This document shows positions 22,801-32,414 of a stretch of DNA of 64,000 nt, piece after piece (within the stretch, counting starts at the first letter, position 1; every line of letters starts with the position of its first letter). This stretch comes from Flammulina velutipes (taxonomy: Eukaryota > Basidiomycota > Agaricomycetes > Agaricales > Physalacriaceae), in contig CM022374.1 of assembly GCA_011800155.1 (NCBI GenBank), positions 1,178,001-1,242,000 on the forward strand, written 5' to 3'. The translations under genes were made by a program, and so were the position numbers. The notes beneath the pieces are model-generated. The model was not told where the DNA came from, ran no database searches, and was given only the letters and a program-made list of their open reading frames with translations.

Positions 22801-24287
22801 GTTTGATGTTATGGGTGCTGCGGTAAGTTCCTTGTATCCCAAACCAAAAACTTCTCTGAACATGATTGCACAGACCGAACTTCATCTTGATCGGCTGGTG
22901 CTCCTTGTTTCCTCTGTGATACTGCGCTTCTTGAACATCTACAATGCTGCGTACATTCTTTCCGAAGCCACACACTACAGCGCTCCGGACTTAACCCGGA
23001 GTGTACAGGAGTACATTGCCGTTAATATCGAAAGTCTTCTGGAGAGTCGAATGCTGGACCTTCTCCATCCTAGCGCAATCAAGCAGCTATCCCAATTCGT
23101 CAGTAGCATGCAGGCGGAGAAGTCACCCACGACAAGAAATAACCTGTTGGGAATCATGGCGTTGGCCAAGCACGCAGAATGGGCGGAACTGGAGGATTTT
23201 CCCGTTCCTATCGTGCATTCGAACAAGCAACTGACGCGGAGACAGTCGATCAAGTTATCTTCGCCTAGACCGAGCCCGAGCATGCTGAGGATGAGTATGG
23301 ACAACAGCAGTAGCAAACATGTTCGGGTAGCTGCACCTGCTAGCCCGATTCTGGCACCGAAGGATGGGAATGATGATATCTTTACTATGGACGAAGAGCC
23401 TGACGATCTTCCGCCGCCGGTACCAGGTCGACCTATTCCGTGGAAGGCATCGTCTACCCCTCGGTACGTAACCTCGATGCTTTCAAATTATACATACTCA
23501 AATATGTACTTTCTAGTGTGGACATGCGCTCTGTCATGGCTGAGACTGCCGCAATCAAAGGGCCCGCTCCAATTCTACCTAGCACACCTCCTCGACAATC
23601 TACGAAAGGGTCTTCGCTCACAGGTTCAGATTCACCCTGGAGGTATCCCACGTCTACGCCACCGTCGTCTCGCAAGTCGGAAGTGTTCCCTTCCCTCTCG
23701 TCGTCGCCTAGTCCCATGCCGAAGGCCTCTTCGTCCAGGACGCCGATGGCGAGCTTGCCGATACCACCTTCCCAAGGCTTGGGGCCGGTGTTTGTTCCAG
23801 TAAAGCCGAGCGTCATTGGAAAGCCTGCGACCCCTGCCCGACATGTATCGTCTTCGTGAGCGCCTCTTTTAATCCGTTGCAAGGTCATTGCTCAGCCCCA
23901 TCTAGACACAAGGCATGGAATGCTCTGCCTTCTCAACCAGTGATTGAATTGCCTCTACCATCAGGCGTGGCGATGTCGTTTGCGGCGATCCAACAGTCTC
24001 AGCAGATGAAGACTCCGGAGAAGGTCAAGCGATCCTTGGTAGAGATCCAGGAGGAAGAGAGAGCACGTTTAGCGGAGGAAGAGTTTTTGAGGTGGTGGCA
24101 GGAAGAGGAGGAGCGGGTGAGGGTTGAAGAGCAGGTTTTGGCTCAGAGCTTGATAGACAGCCATGGGAGTGGTAAAGGGAGGGCGAGGGGTGGTAGTAAA
24201 GGTCGGGGTGGTAGTCGAGGTGGGGCAAGTGGCGGTGGGAGGAAACCAAAGAACCCGAAAAAGGATCGTGGGACTTGTACCTTATAA
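19862..24287 (+). CDS. ankyrin-RCC1-BTB protein (IBtk-like)
   Basis: Eleven exons (19862-20199, 20247-20393, 20443-20655, 20706-21040, 21089-21248, 21297-21537, 21595-22714, 22764-22822, 22874-23463, 23517-23855, 23906-24287) close to 1307 aa. Order: ankyrin repeats ~50-150 (DRLGRTVLHLACTS, NRWTALHRALYHGN), RCC1 repeats ~155-480 (ELFTWGANRNAALGLGDG, EILSWGLNRFSQLGYP), an acidic linker, BTB 1 ~625 (FPVHKVLLSARSHHI), BTB 2 ~775 (ADVVLQFQDKDVHCHSAIL), a Ser/Pro-rich region, then a coiled coil and a Gly/Arg/Lys-rich tail. This architecture matches inhibitor of Bruton tyrosine kinase, a probable CUL3 substrate adaptor. The last intron uses the acceptor at 23905, since 23895 would bring an early stop. 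The start is the first Met; an upstream exon is possible. Confidence 0.9.
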
Positions 24288-24534
24288 CTTCCGAAAATAT
24301 TATGGCACATATGGTATGTTTTTCTCGCTCGTTATCTGTGTAAAACGATTCGACAGGGTTCGACACACATTCGTACGGTCAGTTCCGGGGCCAAATACGC
24401 ATCCATGGATTTCCCTAGGCTTTGGCTAACCTCACCCTCGGTGGTAGTCTCGCTTCCTGACTGTATGAGATGTACGAAGACAATCGTTCCTATGGCCAGA
24501 CTCCGACATTAAGTATGTTGAGATGGACCCACAT

Positions 24535-24757
24535 CTAGTTTCTTCCTCGTTTCTTCTACCCTCCATAACCGATACTTACTATTTATTTCATGCACTCAGA
24601 TCAGTCTAAGCCCGATGTCTGGAGTACCAACGATCTTGGCCCATGCTGGACTCGGATGGCTTGGTATTCTGCCGAAAACATAACCTCTGCCAGCACTAAA
24701 TACCCTTCTGAAAAGTCCGCGGTCTAGAAGTTTTTTGCTCAAGCTACTCGAAGTAGA
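24535..24757 (+). pseudogene. decayed duplicate of the 5' end of the BTB gene at 24840
   Basis: This stretch aligns with the leader and first codons of the downstream gene. A C/T-rich leader (tcgtttcttctaccctcc) is followed by ATA where the live gene has ATG. Then comes a clear match to DAWGANDIGPYWT (here DVWSTNDLGPCWT), a stop inside the match near 24727, and finally a match to FLAQAT (FFAQAT). The lost start and the internal stop show that it is dead. It seems to be a partial tandem copy. Confidence 0.75.
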
Positions 24758-24839
24758 AATTCACACACCATGACCCCTCGGCGCTTAGCAGTATTGAAAA
24801 GGCTCGCATCTCGTTTCTTTCTCGTTTCCTCCACCCAGC

Positions 24840-26240
24840 ATGGCCAATACCCTTTCCCTCTATGTGCCCGATGCCTGGGGCGCCAACGATATTGGGCCAT
24901 ATTGGACAGCTTCGTACTCTGTTGACATGACCCTTGGTTCTTCCTACGAAAGTCCACAGGCTGGCATGGGCTGGAGGTTCCTTGCTCAAGCGACTAAAAA
25001 GTCGAAAAAGCTACTCAATCTGGAAATCTTCATCTCCCCAGCTTCATGCTGTCTTTTCCCTAACACGACCGTGGCTGTCGAATTGCAACATCCCGTAATA
25101 AACAAACCCAGGAGCTCCGTTAAAATTCCAACAGCTCCTTCGGATTGGCACCGTGTGGTGCTGAAGAAAGTGACTATACACTCCTTGAAGTTCATTAACA
25201 TACTGTTCTCTGTCACGATCCAGTTCAGGCTTCCAGCAACTGCTGCCATATCATCTCCGTTACAGATAGCACATTCTCCTCGTGATAAAAAGCTAGCCTT
25301 ATCCACCCTCGATGGACGAAATCCTATCGATATTCGTTTCGTCCTCGAAGGATCCAAAGAGGTTTTTGGAGTTAGTAACCTCTTACGTGGACGAAGCGAT
25401 GTCCTGGATAAATGTGCGCGTTCAAGTTGTTGTGTTTTAATGCATTCTATTAACAATTTGTCAGTGGTGGACAATGAGCCTCAGGAGGACCTATCTGTCG
25501 GGTGGGATTATGACGATGATAGCGACACAGAAGAAGACCATCTGTTATCGCCAGCCTCTTCTGATAGTTCCTCTGGAATATCGTCACTTTCCAGCGGTTA
25601 CTATCCAATTTCCGCTCCAAACACCTTACCTTCTGTCCCTCCGCCGCGACCATCCGACGAATTACCATCTCCAAGCTCTTCGCGGTGTATCAAGCCCCTC
25701 ACATTGGAGACCATCCGTGCGCACGATGCTTCTGGCGATAACATCCGCACCATCATTGTCAAGGTCGTGGCGTACAAGACGTTTGTGGTTTTCTTCGTAG
25801 CGCCCATGTGTACGCTGACCTTTCGTCTCAGGTTTAAAACAGTACTATCATATATCTATACCGATGACGATACATTCCTCTCTCCCAACAATACGTCTCC
25901 GAAATCATTGTATCGATTAGCAGACAAACTTCATCTAATCCCTCTCAAAGCGCGCTCTCTCGCAGCCATTCAAGATGGGTTAACGACCAGTAACATCATC
26001 GACGAGACCACATCGGTCTTCTCATCTAAGTATGTATTTTTGCCCCTTCTTGCATCCATATCTGACCTGTACCCGCCGCCACTTCTTAGTTATCCGGAGA
26101 TTCTTGACGTCCAAGTGGCGTTCCTCAAGCAACACCTCAGTGATGCAGATGTATCACAACTGTTGAATGAAAAAATTGTGGCTATGGCGGAAGGTAGACT
26201 TAGGCGCGGGGCTGCTGCGATGAGGAAGATCATTTTCTGA
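24840..26240 (+). CDS. BTB/POZ-domain protein with N-terminal MATH-like region
   Basis: Four exons: 24840-25413, 25465-25771, 25832-26029 and 26090-26240. All three introns are multiples of three and lack in-frame stops, so an unspliced frame also stays open. Splicing of the second intron produces IIVKVVAFKTVLSYIYTD, the usual BTB core. The N-terminal ~190 aa resembles the MATH-like part of mushroom BTB proteins. The middle is acidic/Ser-rich (DDDSDTEEDHLLSPASSD). The C-terminus SPKSLYRLADKLHLIPLK, then NYPEILDVQVAFLKQHL, is typical of the Agaricomycete BTB family. Such proteins are thought to be CUL3 adaptors or signalling scaffolds. A dead copy of its 5' end lies just upstream. Confidence 0.8.
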   Translation: MANTLSLYVPDAWGANDIGPYWTASYSVDMTLGSSYESPQAGMGWRFLAQATKKSKKLLNLEIFISPASCCLFPNTTVAVELQHPVINKPRSSVKIPTAPSDWHRVVLKKVTIHSLKFINILFSVTIQFRLPATAAISSPLQIAHSPRDKKLALSTLDGRNPIDIRFVLEGSKEVFGVSNLLRGRSDVLDKCARSSCCVLMHSINNLSVVDNEPQEDLSVGWDYDDDSDTEEDHLLSPASSDSSSGISSLSSGYYPISAPNTLPSVPPPRPSDELPSPSSSRCIKPLTLETIRAHDASGDNIRTIIVKVVAYKTFVVFFVAPMCTLTFRLRFKTVLSYIYTDDDTFLSPNNTSPKSLYRLADKLHLIPLKARSLAAIQDGLTTSNIIDETTSVFSSKYVFLPLLASISDLYPPPLLSYPEILDVQVAFLKQHLSDADVSQLLNEKIVAMAEGRLRRGAAAMRKIIF

Positions 26241-26631
26241 CTACAGAATTTTGTTGGGAGATTGGAGAGAGTTGACATTGTGCAGTGACCGTCAGTCGCT
26301 ATTTACGAGGTAGCATAAGAGTTTTGTACGAGAGTCTCTACAGCAAGAAGTCACTTCATGCATCATCATTTTGGTATATGCATTGCACTGTAACCTTTAT
26401 ATTCGGTCTCGGTGAGGCTGTAATTTGATGAATTCGCTACAAAAGCAAATCGATATCCATCGATATGTCCTTCAAGCTTCAAGCTCCGAGGATTTATTTT
26501 GTCTATACAGGGATAGTGAACAATAGTCGATAATTGTCGAGCGAGTGTGGCGTATACGTTATGAGACAAAGTTACATTCCTACGCCAAGGATCAGTACTT
26601 GTAGGACACATAAAAGATGAGGATACACACA
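26241..26631. other. intergenic, 391 bp
   Basis: Between convergent genes; no coding signal. Its right edge (from about 26600) resembles the sequence just downstream of the paralogue at 27809, so the tandem duplication took in 3' flanking DNA. Confidence 0.5.
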
Positions 26632-27234
26632 TCATGGTCGAGTTGGCATGTCGTCAGTCTCTTGAAGGTACCACTTGGGCACCTTGAGTGGATCGCACTG
26701 GAGTACTTTATTGACCACAGCAGCCACATTGTGCGCAGGTCCAGCGGGGTACATGTCTTTGATGGTGTAGTTCGACAGCAAAGCGATAACCATATGACCT
26801 TCGCGAGACCAGCACCGGTGCGTCATAACGCGTCCACGTCCTGAACCTAACCTCGCAATCGAGTTGAAGAAATTGCTTACGTTAAGGGCAAGATCGGAGG
26901 TGCCTCCGTTGGGAAATATTCGTTCTTTGTAGAAATCGGCAATTGCGTAGAGCTCAGCGGTGGTCACGGCGACTCCGTAGTATGACAGAGGGGGGTATAT
27001 GCCTTCTTCCTTGTCAGGATAAAACTGGAAAGGTAGATCATCGGGAAGCCATGGTTCGTGTTCCTCCAGATATCGCAAAGTGAAGCTCTGGAATGTGTTA
27101 ATTGAACATGTTCATGTCGACCAATGCGGATGCCACACCTCTTGTATTTCTCTCCAGTCTAGTTTCTCCTCCTCATCTGAGATGATTTTATCGTCGAGCC
27201 TCATGCCTTGGATTTGTGTGGGTAATGTGCCCAT
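26632..27234 (-). CDS. orphan protein, tandem paralogue A
   Basis: Two exons, 27234-27139 and 27087-26632, giving 183 aa. The short acidic N-terminus ends ...LDWREIQE at the intron. The rest includes LEEHEPWLPDDLPFQFYPD, YYGVAVTTAELYAIADFY, MTHRCWSREGHMVIALLSN and a C-terminus of VPKWYLQETDDMPTRP. No known domain; no signal peptide or membrane segment is seen. It is very similar along its length to the gene at 27809-28424, including intron position and 3' flank. Function unknown; probably lineage-specific. Confidence 0.75.
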
Positions 27235-27808
27235 AGTAGAGTGATGGTAAGATATCAACCCTCAAGCCACTGAAATATTAGGCCAGTCCGGTCATTGTGC
27301 CCTGTCGGCATCCTTCCATTGGATTAATATTGTGATTCCTTTGTCCAATACTGTACGCTCAACATTACCATGTGCTCCATCTAAGTACTTAAAAATTCAC
27401 CTGATTGTGGAGATATATTGTCTTCCCTGCCCTTCATGCTTGACGACCTGAGAAACCTTACCTTCAAAGCGGAAACTCTTCAAAGCCGCGGAGATCCTAC
27501 GGTGTCACCAACTCATTTCTGTGTTGAAGACATCCCTGCAAGTTACAATCTCGACACTTCCTTAGGCCAGGATAATTGACCAGGAAGTTTATGACGAAGT
27601 CCGCTAGCGCTCCTTGCATTCCTGTACGTCAAACCAGACTTCAAATCAATGTTGGTCCAGAAATGTCCATTCACTTCGGAAATAATAATATGGACGGAAT
27701 TGTCCCGCGAATACGACGTCGCATTTATCGAAAGGAACACACTGATAACCTAGATGATCTTGTATAGATCAATGACTATAGGACACATGAACGATGAGGT
27801 TACACACA
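27235..27808. other. intergenic between tandem paralogues, 574 bp
   Basis: Holds the promoter of paralogue A and the 3' end of paralogue B. The ORF at 27543-27740 (-) has no support. The stretch at ~27775-27808 mirrors ~26600-26631. Confidence 0.5.
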
Positions 27809-28424
27809 TTATAATCGAGTTGGCATGTCGTCAGTCTCCTGTAGGTACCACTTGGGCACCTTTGGTGGATCGCATTTGAGTACTTGATTGACGACGGCAG
27901 CCACATCGCCCGCAGGTCCAGCGGGGTACATGTCTTTAACTGTGTAATTTGACACCAAAGCGATTACGATGTGACCTTCGCGAGACCAGCACCTATGCGT
28001 CATAACATTTCCACGTCCCGGGCCCAACTTGGCAATGGAGTCGAAGAAATTGCTCACGGACATAACAAGATCGGAGGTGTCTCCATCGGGGAATATCTGC
28101 TCCTTGAGGATTCCTGCAATTTCGTAGAGCTCAGCAGTGGTCACAGCGACTCCATAGTACATTAGAGGAGGATAGATGTCTTCTTCCTTGTCAGGATAGA
28201 GCTGATAAGGCAGGTCGTCGGGAAGCCATGGTTCGTGTTCCTCTAGATAATCCAAGGTGAAGCTCTGTGGTACGCGTTAAAAATGTCAATGTCAGGCAAG
28301 GCGGGTACCGTACCTCTTGTATTTCTCTCCAGTCCAACTCTTCCTCTTCGGAAGAATCGTCTGAGGAGACTTTGTCGTCGATGCTCATTCCCTCGACTTG
28401 GGAAGGCAACTCTGAATCGTTCAT
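27809..28424 (-). CDS. orphan protein, tandem paralogue B
   Basis: Two exons, 28424-28314 and 28264-27809, giving 188 aa. The second exon is exactly as long (456 nt) as that of paralogue A and encodes nearly the same protein: LEEHEPWLPDDLPYQLYPD, MTHRCWSREGHIVIALVSN, VPKWYLQETDDMPTRL. Exon 1 has a few more acidic residues (SSDDSSEEEELDWREIQE). The best preserved parts are the WLPDDLP and CWSREGH blocks and the C-terminus, suggesting constraint there. No function can be assigned. Confidence 0.75.
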
Positions 28425-28812
28425 GGTGGTAGGGAGTGAGCAAGGAATATTAGTTGATTTCGACGGTCATTGTTCTCCATCAGGGATCATAAATTCAACA
28501 ATGGCAATGGCAGAAAAATTGGCTGGGAAAATGGAGCTGACGGGCCGGGATGAACTGCGTCGGGTAGAGGTTGCCTTGTCGAGGAGAAGACTGTCGGTTC
28601 ATATATCAAGAAAACATCATTGGTTTCACGGGAGCGCAGGATAGGTGTTATATCATACTGCGGAGTGGATAATGGTGGTGAAGAAGAAGCAAGAATGCGG
28701 GCGAAACGCCCTGCACCGCAATTGATGGTACCCATCACAGCTTTATTCTTGACTCTTGACTGCCATATAAAAAGGTATTAATCACTGTTAGTGTTCGATA
28801 CACCTTCGCGCC
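28425..28812. other. divergent intergenic region, 388 bp
   Basis: Between paralogue B (minus) and the C2 gene (plus). ORF 28487-28738 (-) lacks recognisable features. Likely shared promoter space. Confidence 0.45.
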
Positions 28813-30657
28813 ATGGATGAAATTGGTACACTCGTTGTCATCATACTCAAAGGACGCAACCTCATCGACAAGCATTCGTTCTACAAGCAAGATGTATTCG
28901 CTCAGGCTGCTTTGAATGGTGCGTACAATCTCTACACGACCATGGATTGGTCCGCTAACGACTCTATGATAGGAAAAATTGAAAAGACAGAGGTCGATGT
29001 CAAGGGCGGCCAAACGCCTGTCTGGGACTCTGAGCTACGATTCCCAATCCTGCGCAATGCAGCACGAATCTTGGAAATATCTTGTTACTGTAAGGATCCC
29101 AGGTCGAGCGACCATCTTGGAACAGGAAAGCTCGACATTACCGAGACACTAAAGACAGGGGAATTTGACGACTGGGTGCCGCTCGAGATGGAGAACGGAA
29201 AGGACGGCGAGCTTGTACAGCGGGGAGAGGTCTATCTCGAGATGACATTCTTCTCCAACGCACCTCCGCCCCCGGAACCAGAGAAAAAGAAAAAGGCCAA
29301 AGTCCCAATGCTGATGCCGCCAGCCAACGAGCCGCTCATGCGACGACCGAGCAAGTGGGCGCCCAATGAACGATTAGCGAGGCCTCCTGTTCCGTCGTTA
29401 CTTCAGCCCGGCCGACCTGCTCCAACATCTCACTCTCGAACGTCGTCCCTCTCACCCAAACATCGTAATGATGATCTCCCCCCTCTCCCCGAGGGCGCTG
29501 GCCTGACACCCAAAGTGCCAACCATCCTGCGACCCGGTCCCAAAGCAGGTGGTTCTCGGCCAGTCTCAGAGTATGCACCCAGCTCGTCGGGATACCTCTC
29601 CAATCCATATGACAGGCCACCCACTGAAGCTCCCAGTCCATACGATAGACCAACCACCGAGGCTCCCAATCCTTACGACAGACCACCTAATGGTGCCCCC
29701 AGACCACCACAGACACACTCAAGACGCCCGTCGGATAATTCACCATTTGGATGGGACGCATCCGCAGGGAATGGTGGAGGAGCGCCACCAATGTTCCCAC
29801 TGCCAAATGTCAACGTCAACGTCAACCCCACACCATCCCCGGCCCCGGTACCTTACTTCCAACCACAGCATCAACCTCCGCCTCAGGCGCATTATCCAAC
29901 GCCACCCCAGTCACAATCCTATCCCTCTCCAGCCCAAACACATTATCCCGCTCCAGCCCAGTCACCCTATCCAGCCTCCGTCCAATCATCATACCCTGCC
30001 CCGATCCAAACACTCTATCCCGCCCCTTCCCACACACCATACCCCCAGCACCACGGATCCTACCCTCCTCCACCTCAGCCGCCATACTCTCCCCCAGCTC
30101 AGCAACAGACGTTCCGCCCACCGCCACAACAACCTTATCAGCCTCCAGCTCACACTCTACCAGACCCCCACCTTCTGGCTCGCTACCAGAGCCCGTTGCC
30201 TCTCCCACCTTCAAGTAGAAGAGATCCGTCTCCACCTAGTAGACAAGACGAGGAGCGTCGCCGTGCAGAGGAGGACCGTCAGCGTAGAGAAGCGGAAGAC
30301 CATAGGCGCCGACTCGAAGAGGAGGATCGTCAACGCAGGGAAGAGGAAGAACGTCAGCGCCTAGAGGAGGAGGAACAGGAGCGTCAACGCAAGGAACAGG
30401 AAGAACGTGAACGCAGACTTCGGGAGGAACAAGACCGTAAAGCTCGCCAGGAGCGGGAACGTAGAGACGCGGAAGAGCGTCAGCGTAAAGAGGCAGCGGA
30501 TCGTCTGCGCAAGGAGAAGGAAGAGAAAGAACGTCAGCGTATAGAACGTGAGGAGGCTATTCTCCGACAACGGATAGAACGGGACCGTCGGGTTAGAGAG
30601 CAGGAGGAAGCCGATATGGCTCTCGCTAGACAGCTTGACCGCGAGCTAAACGTATAA
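28813..30657 (+). CDS. C2-domain protein with Pro-rich linker and Glu/Arg coiled coil
   Basis: Start ATG 28813; one intron at 28919-28972 (54 nt, no stop, so retention would add 18 residues). Spliced length is 596 aa. The N-terminal C2 domain reads GTLVVIILKGRNLIDKHSF, then KGGQTPVWDSELRFPI and SDHLGTGKLDI. Residues ~150-455 are Pro/Tyr/Ser-rich, with repeated SNPYDRPPTEAPSPYDRP-like and HYPAPAQSPYPA-like units. Residues ~458-590 are an (E)RQRxEE-type charged helix, probably a long coiled coil. C2 plus proline-rich tail recalls the cytokinesis protein Inn1/Fic1, but the coiled coil is different, so I leave the function as a lipid-binding scaffold. Confidence 0.82.
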   Translation: MDEIGTLVVIILKGRNLIDKHSFYKQDVFAQAALNGAYNLYTTMDWSANDSMIGKIEKTEVDVKGGQTPVWDSELRFPILRNAARILEISCYCKDPRSSDHLGTGKLDITETLKTGEFDDWVPLEMENGKDGELVQRGEVYLEMTFFSNAPPPPEPEKKKKAKVPMLMPPANEPLMRRPSKWAPNERLARPPVPSLLQPGRPAPTSHSRTSSLSPKHRNDDLPPLPEGAGLTPKVPTILRPGPKAGGSRPVSEYAPSSSGYLSNPYDRPPTEAPSPYDRPTTEAPNPYDRPPNGAPRPPQTHSRRPSDNSPFGWDASAGNGGGAPPMFPLPNVNVNVNPTPSPAPVPYFQPQHQPPPQAHYPTPPQSQSYPSPAQTHYPAPAQSPYPASVQSSYPAPIQTLYPAPSHTPYPQHHGSYPPPPQPPYSPPAQQQTFRPPPQQPYQPPAHTLPDPHLLARYQSPLPLPPSSRRDPSPPSRQDEERRRAEEDRQRREAEDHRRRLEEEDRQRREEEERQRLEEEEQERQRKEQEERERRLREEQDRKARQERERRDAEERQRKEAADRLRKEKEEKERQRIEREEAILRQRIERDRRVREQEEADMALARQLDRELNV

Positions 30658-30835
30658 GCAGATTTAGGAATGTATCGTATCGTTCCTATTGTATCCATAC
30701 ATACTGTGGCAAGCAAAAATAATTCACTGTTGGCTTCGCTATCTTCTGACAAAAAACGTGTCACTCCTACTGTAGCATCAATTATATGTTTTGCGAAGTT
30801 ATCTTGTTCAAAACAATTCTGTCTTTGTCACAATG

Positions 30836-30909
30836 TGGCCAACGTGGGGATCGAACCCAAGACCTTCGCGTTATTAGCACGACGCTCTAACCAGCTGAGC
30901 TAGTCGGCC
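30836..30909 (-). tRNA. tRNA-Ile (anticodon AAU)
   Basis: Read on the minus strand, the 74 nt fold into a clover leaf. The acceptor stem pairs GGCCGAC with GTTGGCC (one G-U), with discriminator A. The D-arm has GCTC...GAGC, and the anticodon loop is CTAATAA with anticodon AAT. The T-loop is TTCGATC. There is no intron and the CCA end is not encoded, as expected in eukaryotes. The A and B boxes (TAGCTCAGCTGG and GGTTCGATCC) are canonical. Confidence 0.96.
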
Positions 30910-31434
30910 TTGTAATTTTGAACTTTGAAGAGCGATAAGTATTACCCGAGCGCACTTGTGGCGCACCAAAATCGACCCTTCGGACATTTTGCTAGGCTGA
31001 AGGGGATAGGTCAATACTTCCTGGCGCATCCAAAATCTCTTTATCTTTACTTTTAGCAGCTGAATGGCACATTGCTTGAAATACAAATCAAACTCGGGAA
31101 ACAACCGGCATCGGCTAAACGCCACAAGAAGACGGGGTATGATAATGAAATGTCATTATAGTTTATAGAGAGAGGCACAGGACGACTAATATACAGCAAG
31201 GGGGGCAGAGGACAGACGATTAGGAGTAACACGGGCGTATAATACAATCGAAAGAAGGCCGGGATGTGGTAGTAAGGAAACAGAATGAGCATAAAGAGAG
31301 AGAGGGAAGCGGCGCATGGCGCAAGGAGAGAGGAACTATAGGATACAGTAGTAGGGATGCGTTCGTTTTATCTTTGTGCTATTCAAATTGGTAAGGGTAA
31401 AGCAGGTAATTAGTGAGAAGAAAACTGACCGAAA
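30910..31434. other. intergenic, 525 bp
   Basis: Upstream of the tRNA (minus strand) and downstream of the HMG-box gene. Only weak ORFs. The repeated purine tract gagagaggga near 31300 is unremarkable. Confidence 0.4.
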
Positions 31435-32414
31435 TCAAAGTGATTCGTAGCTGTAGTTCATCGGGGAAGGCTGTGGTGAGTACCATGGCCAGGAGGCCAA
31501 CTCCCCGTTCCATCCCGCCAAACTCGAGGAGCTCGGGCTAGCCACAGGAGGACTGGGTTCGTAGAAGTCGTTCGAGTTGAATTCAGACTCGGGGTGGTAT
31601 TGCTGCCGAATGATAGAAATTAATAAAAGATGTAGACTGATGATAGACGTTGACATACCTCGGCCTGATAATACATAAAGTCGCTGGACACCGTGAATGG
31701 AAAGTTGAGTGCGTAGTCGGTGTCGCAGGAGCGCGATCGACGTTTCTCGGACGTAGGCGTGAGCGTTTGGGCTTCCATCGGTGGCAGCGAGGACGAGCGG
31801 TAGTAGTCGTCCGACTTGGGGGATAGCGAGTCCGAGGCTGACTCAGGAGAGAGTGGATCAGCGAACATGAGAGGTGGCGTGTCAGCGAACGACGGTGAGA
31901 CGGGCGACGACGCGGACGAAACCGAGGACACGATCCGCCTGCTCATGCGAGTCATCACGGCCCTCTTGAACTGGGAGGACCCTGTGGCGTCCTCTTTAGC
32001 TCGCCTGCCACCAGCTCCCGATCTTCCTTTGTTCGGCTGATAGCGATAGTCAGGATACAAACGTTTGTGCTCCAACTTGGCGGCGTCGGCCATCTCCTTC
32101 CACGGTGTCTGCTCCGCCTCACTCATCGCGCCCCAAGCGTTCCCGGCACGCTTGGACAAGGACGGCTCGAGTGGGGCGCTGCCTGGCCGGCGACGGATTT
32201 TTGGGCCGCCACGCTGGTTCTCCCTGGTGAAATTGTTACGAAAGAGGATGAAGGCGTTAGGCGGGCGAGGGATGTGTGCGCGTGGGTGGGGCTGAGAGCG
32301 TGGTGAGGCAGCTTCGTACTCGGACGTTGAGTCCCAGTCTTCGTCAATGATGGTATCGATATCAACGTCGTCGCCGTCAGCATTGTCCGGCGTCCATCCG
32401 AGTGGTCCAGTCAT
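31435..32414 (-). CDS. HMG-box transcription factor
   Basis: Two exons, 32414-31659 and 31602-31435, giving 307 aa. The start at MTGPLGWTPD was preferred over the upstream in-frame Met at 32591, which would add 59 residues without conserved character. An acidic N-terminus is followed by an HMG domain (~48-125): HIPRPPNAFILFRNNFTREN, SKRAGNAWGAMSEAEQTPWK and LEHKRLYPDYRYQP. This is the sequence-specific MATA/Ste11 type, which binds and bends DNA in the nucleus. The rest is Ser/Pro-rich, a likely activation and phosphorylation region. In mushrooms such proteins often act in mating or fruiting regulation; that role is inference. Confidence 0.9.
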
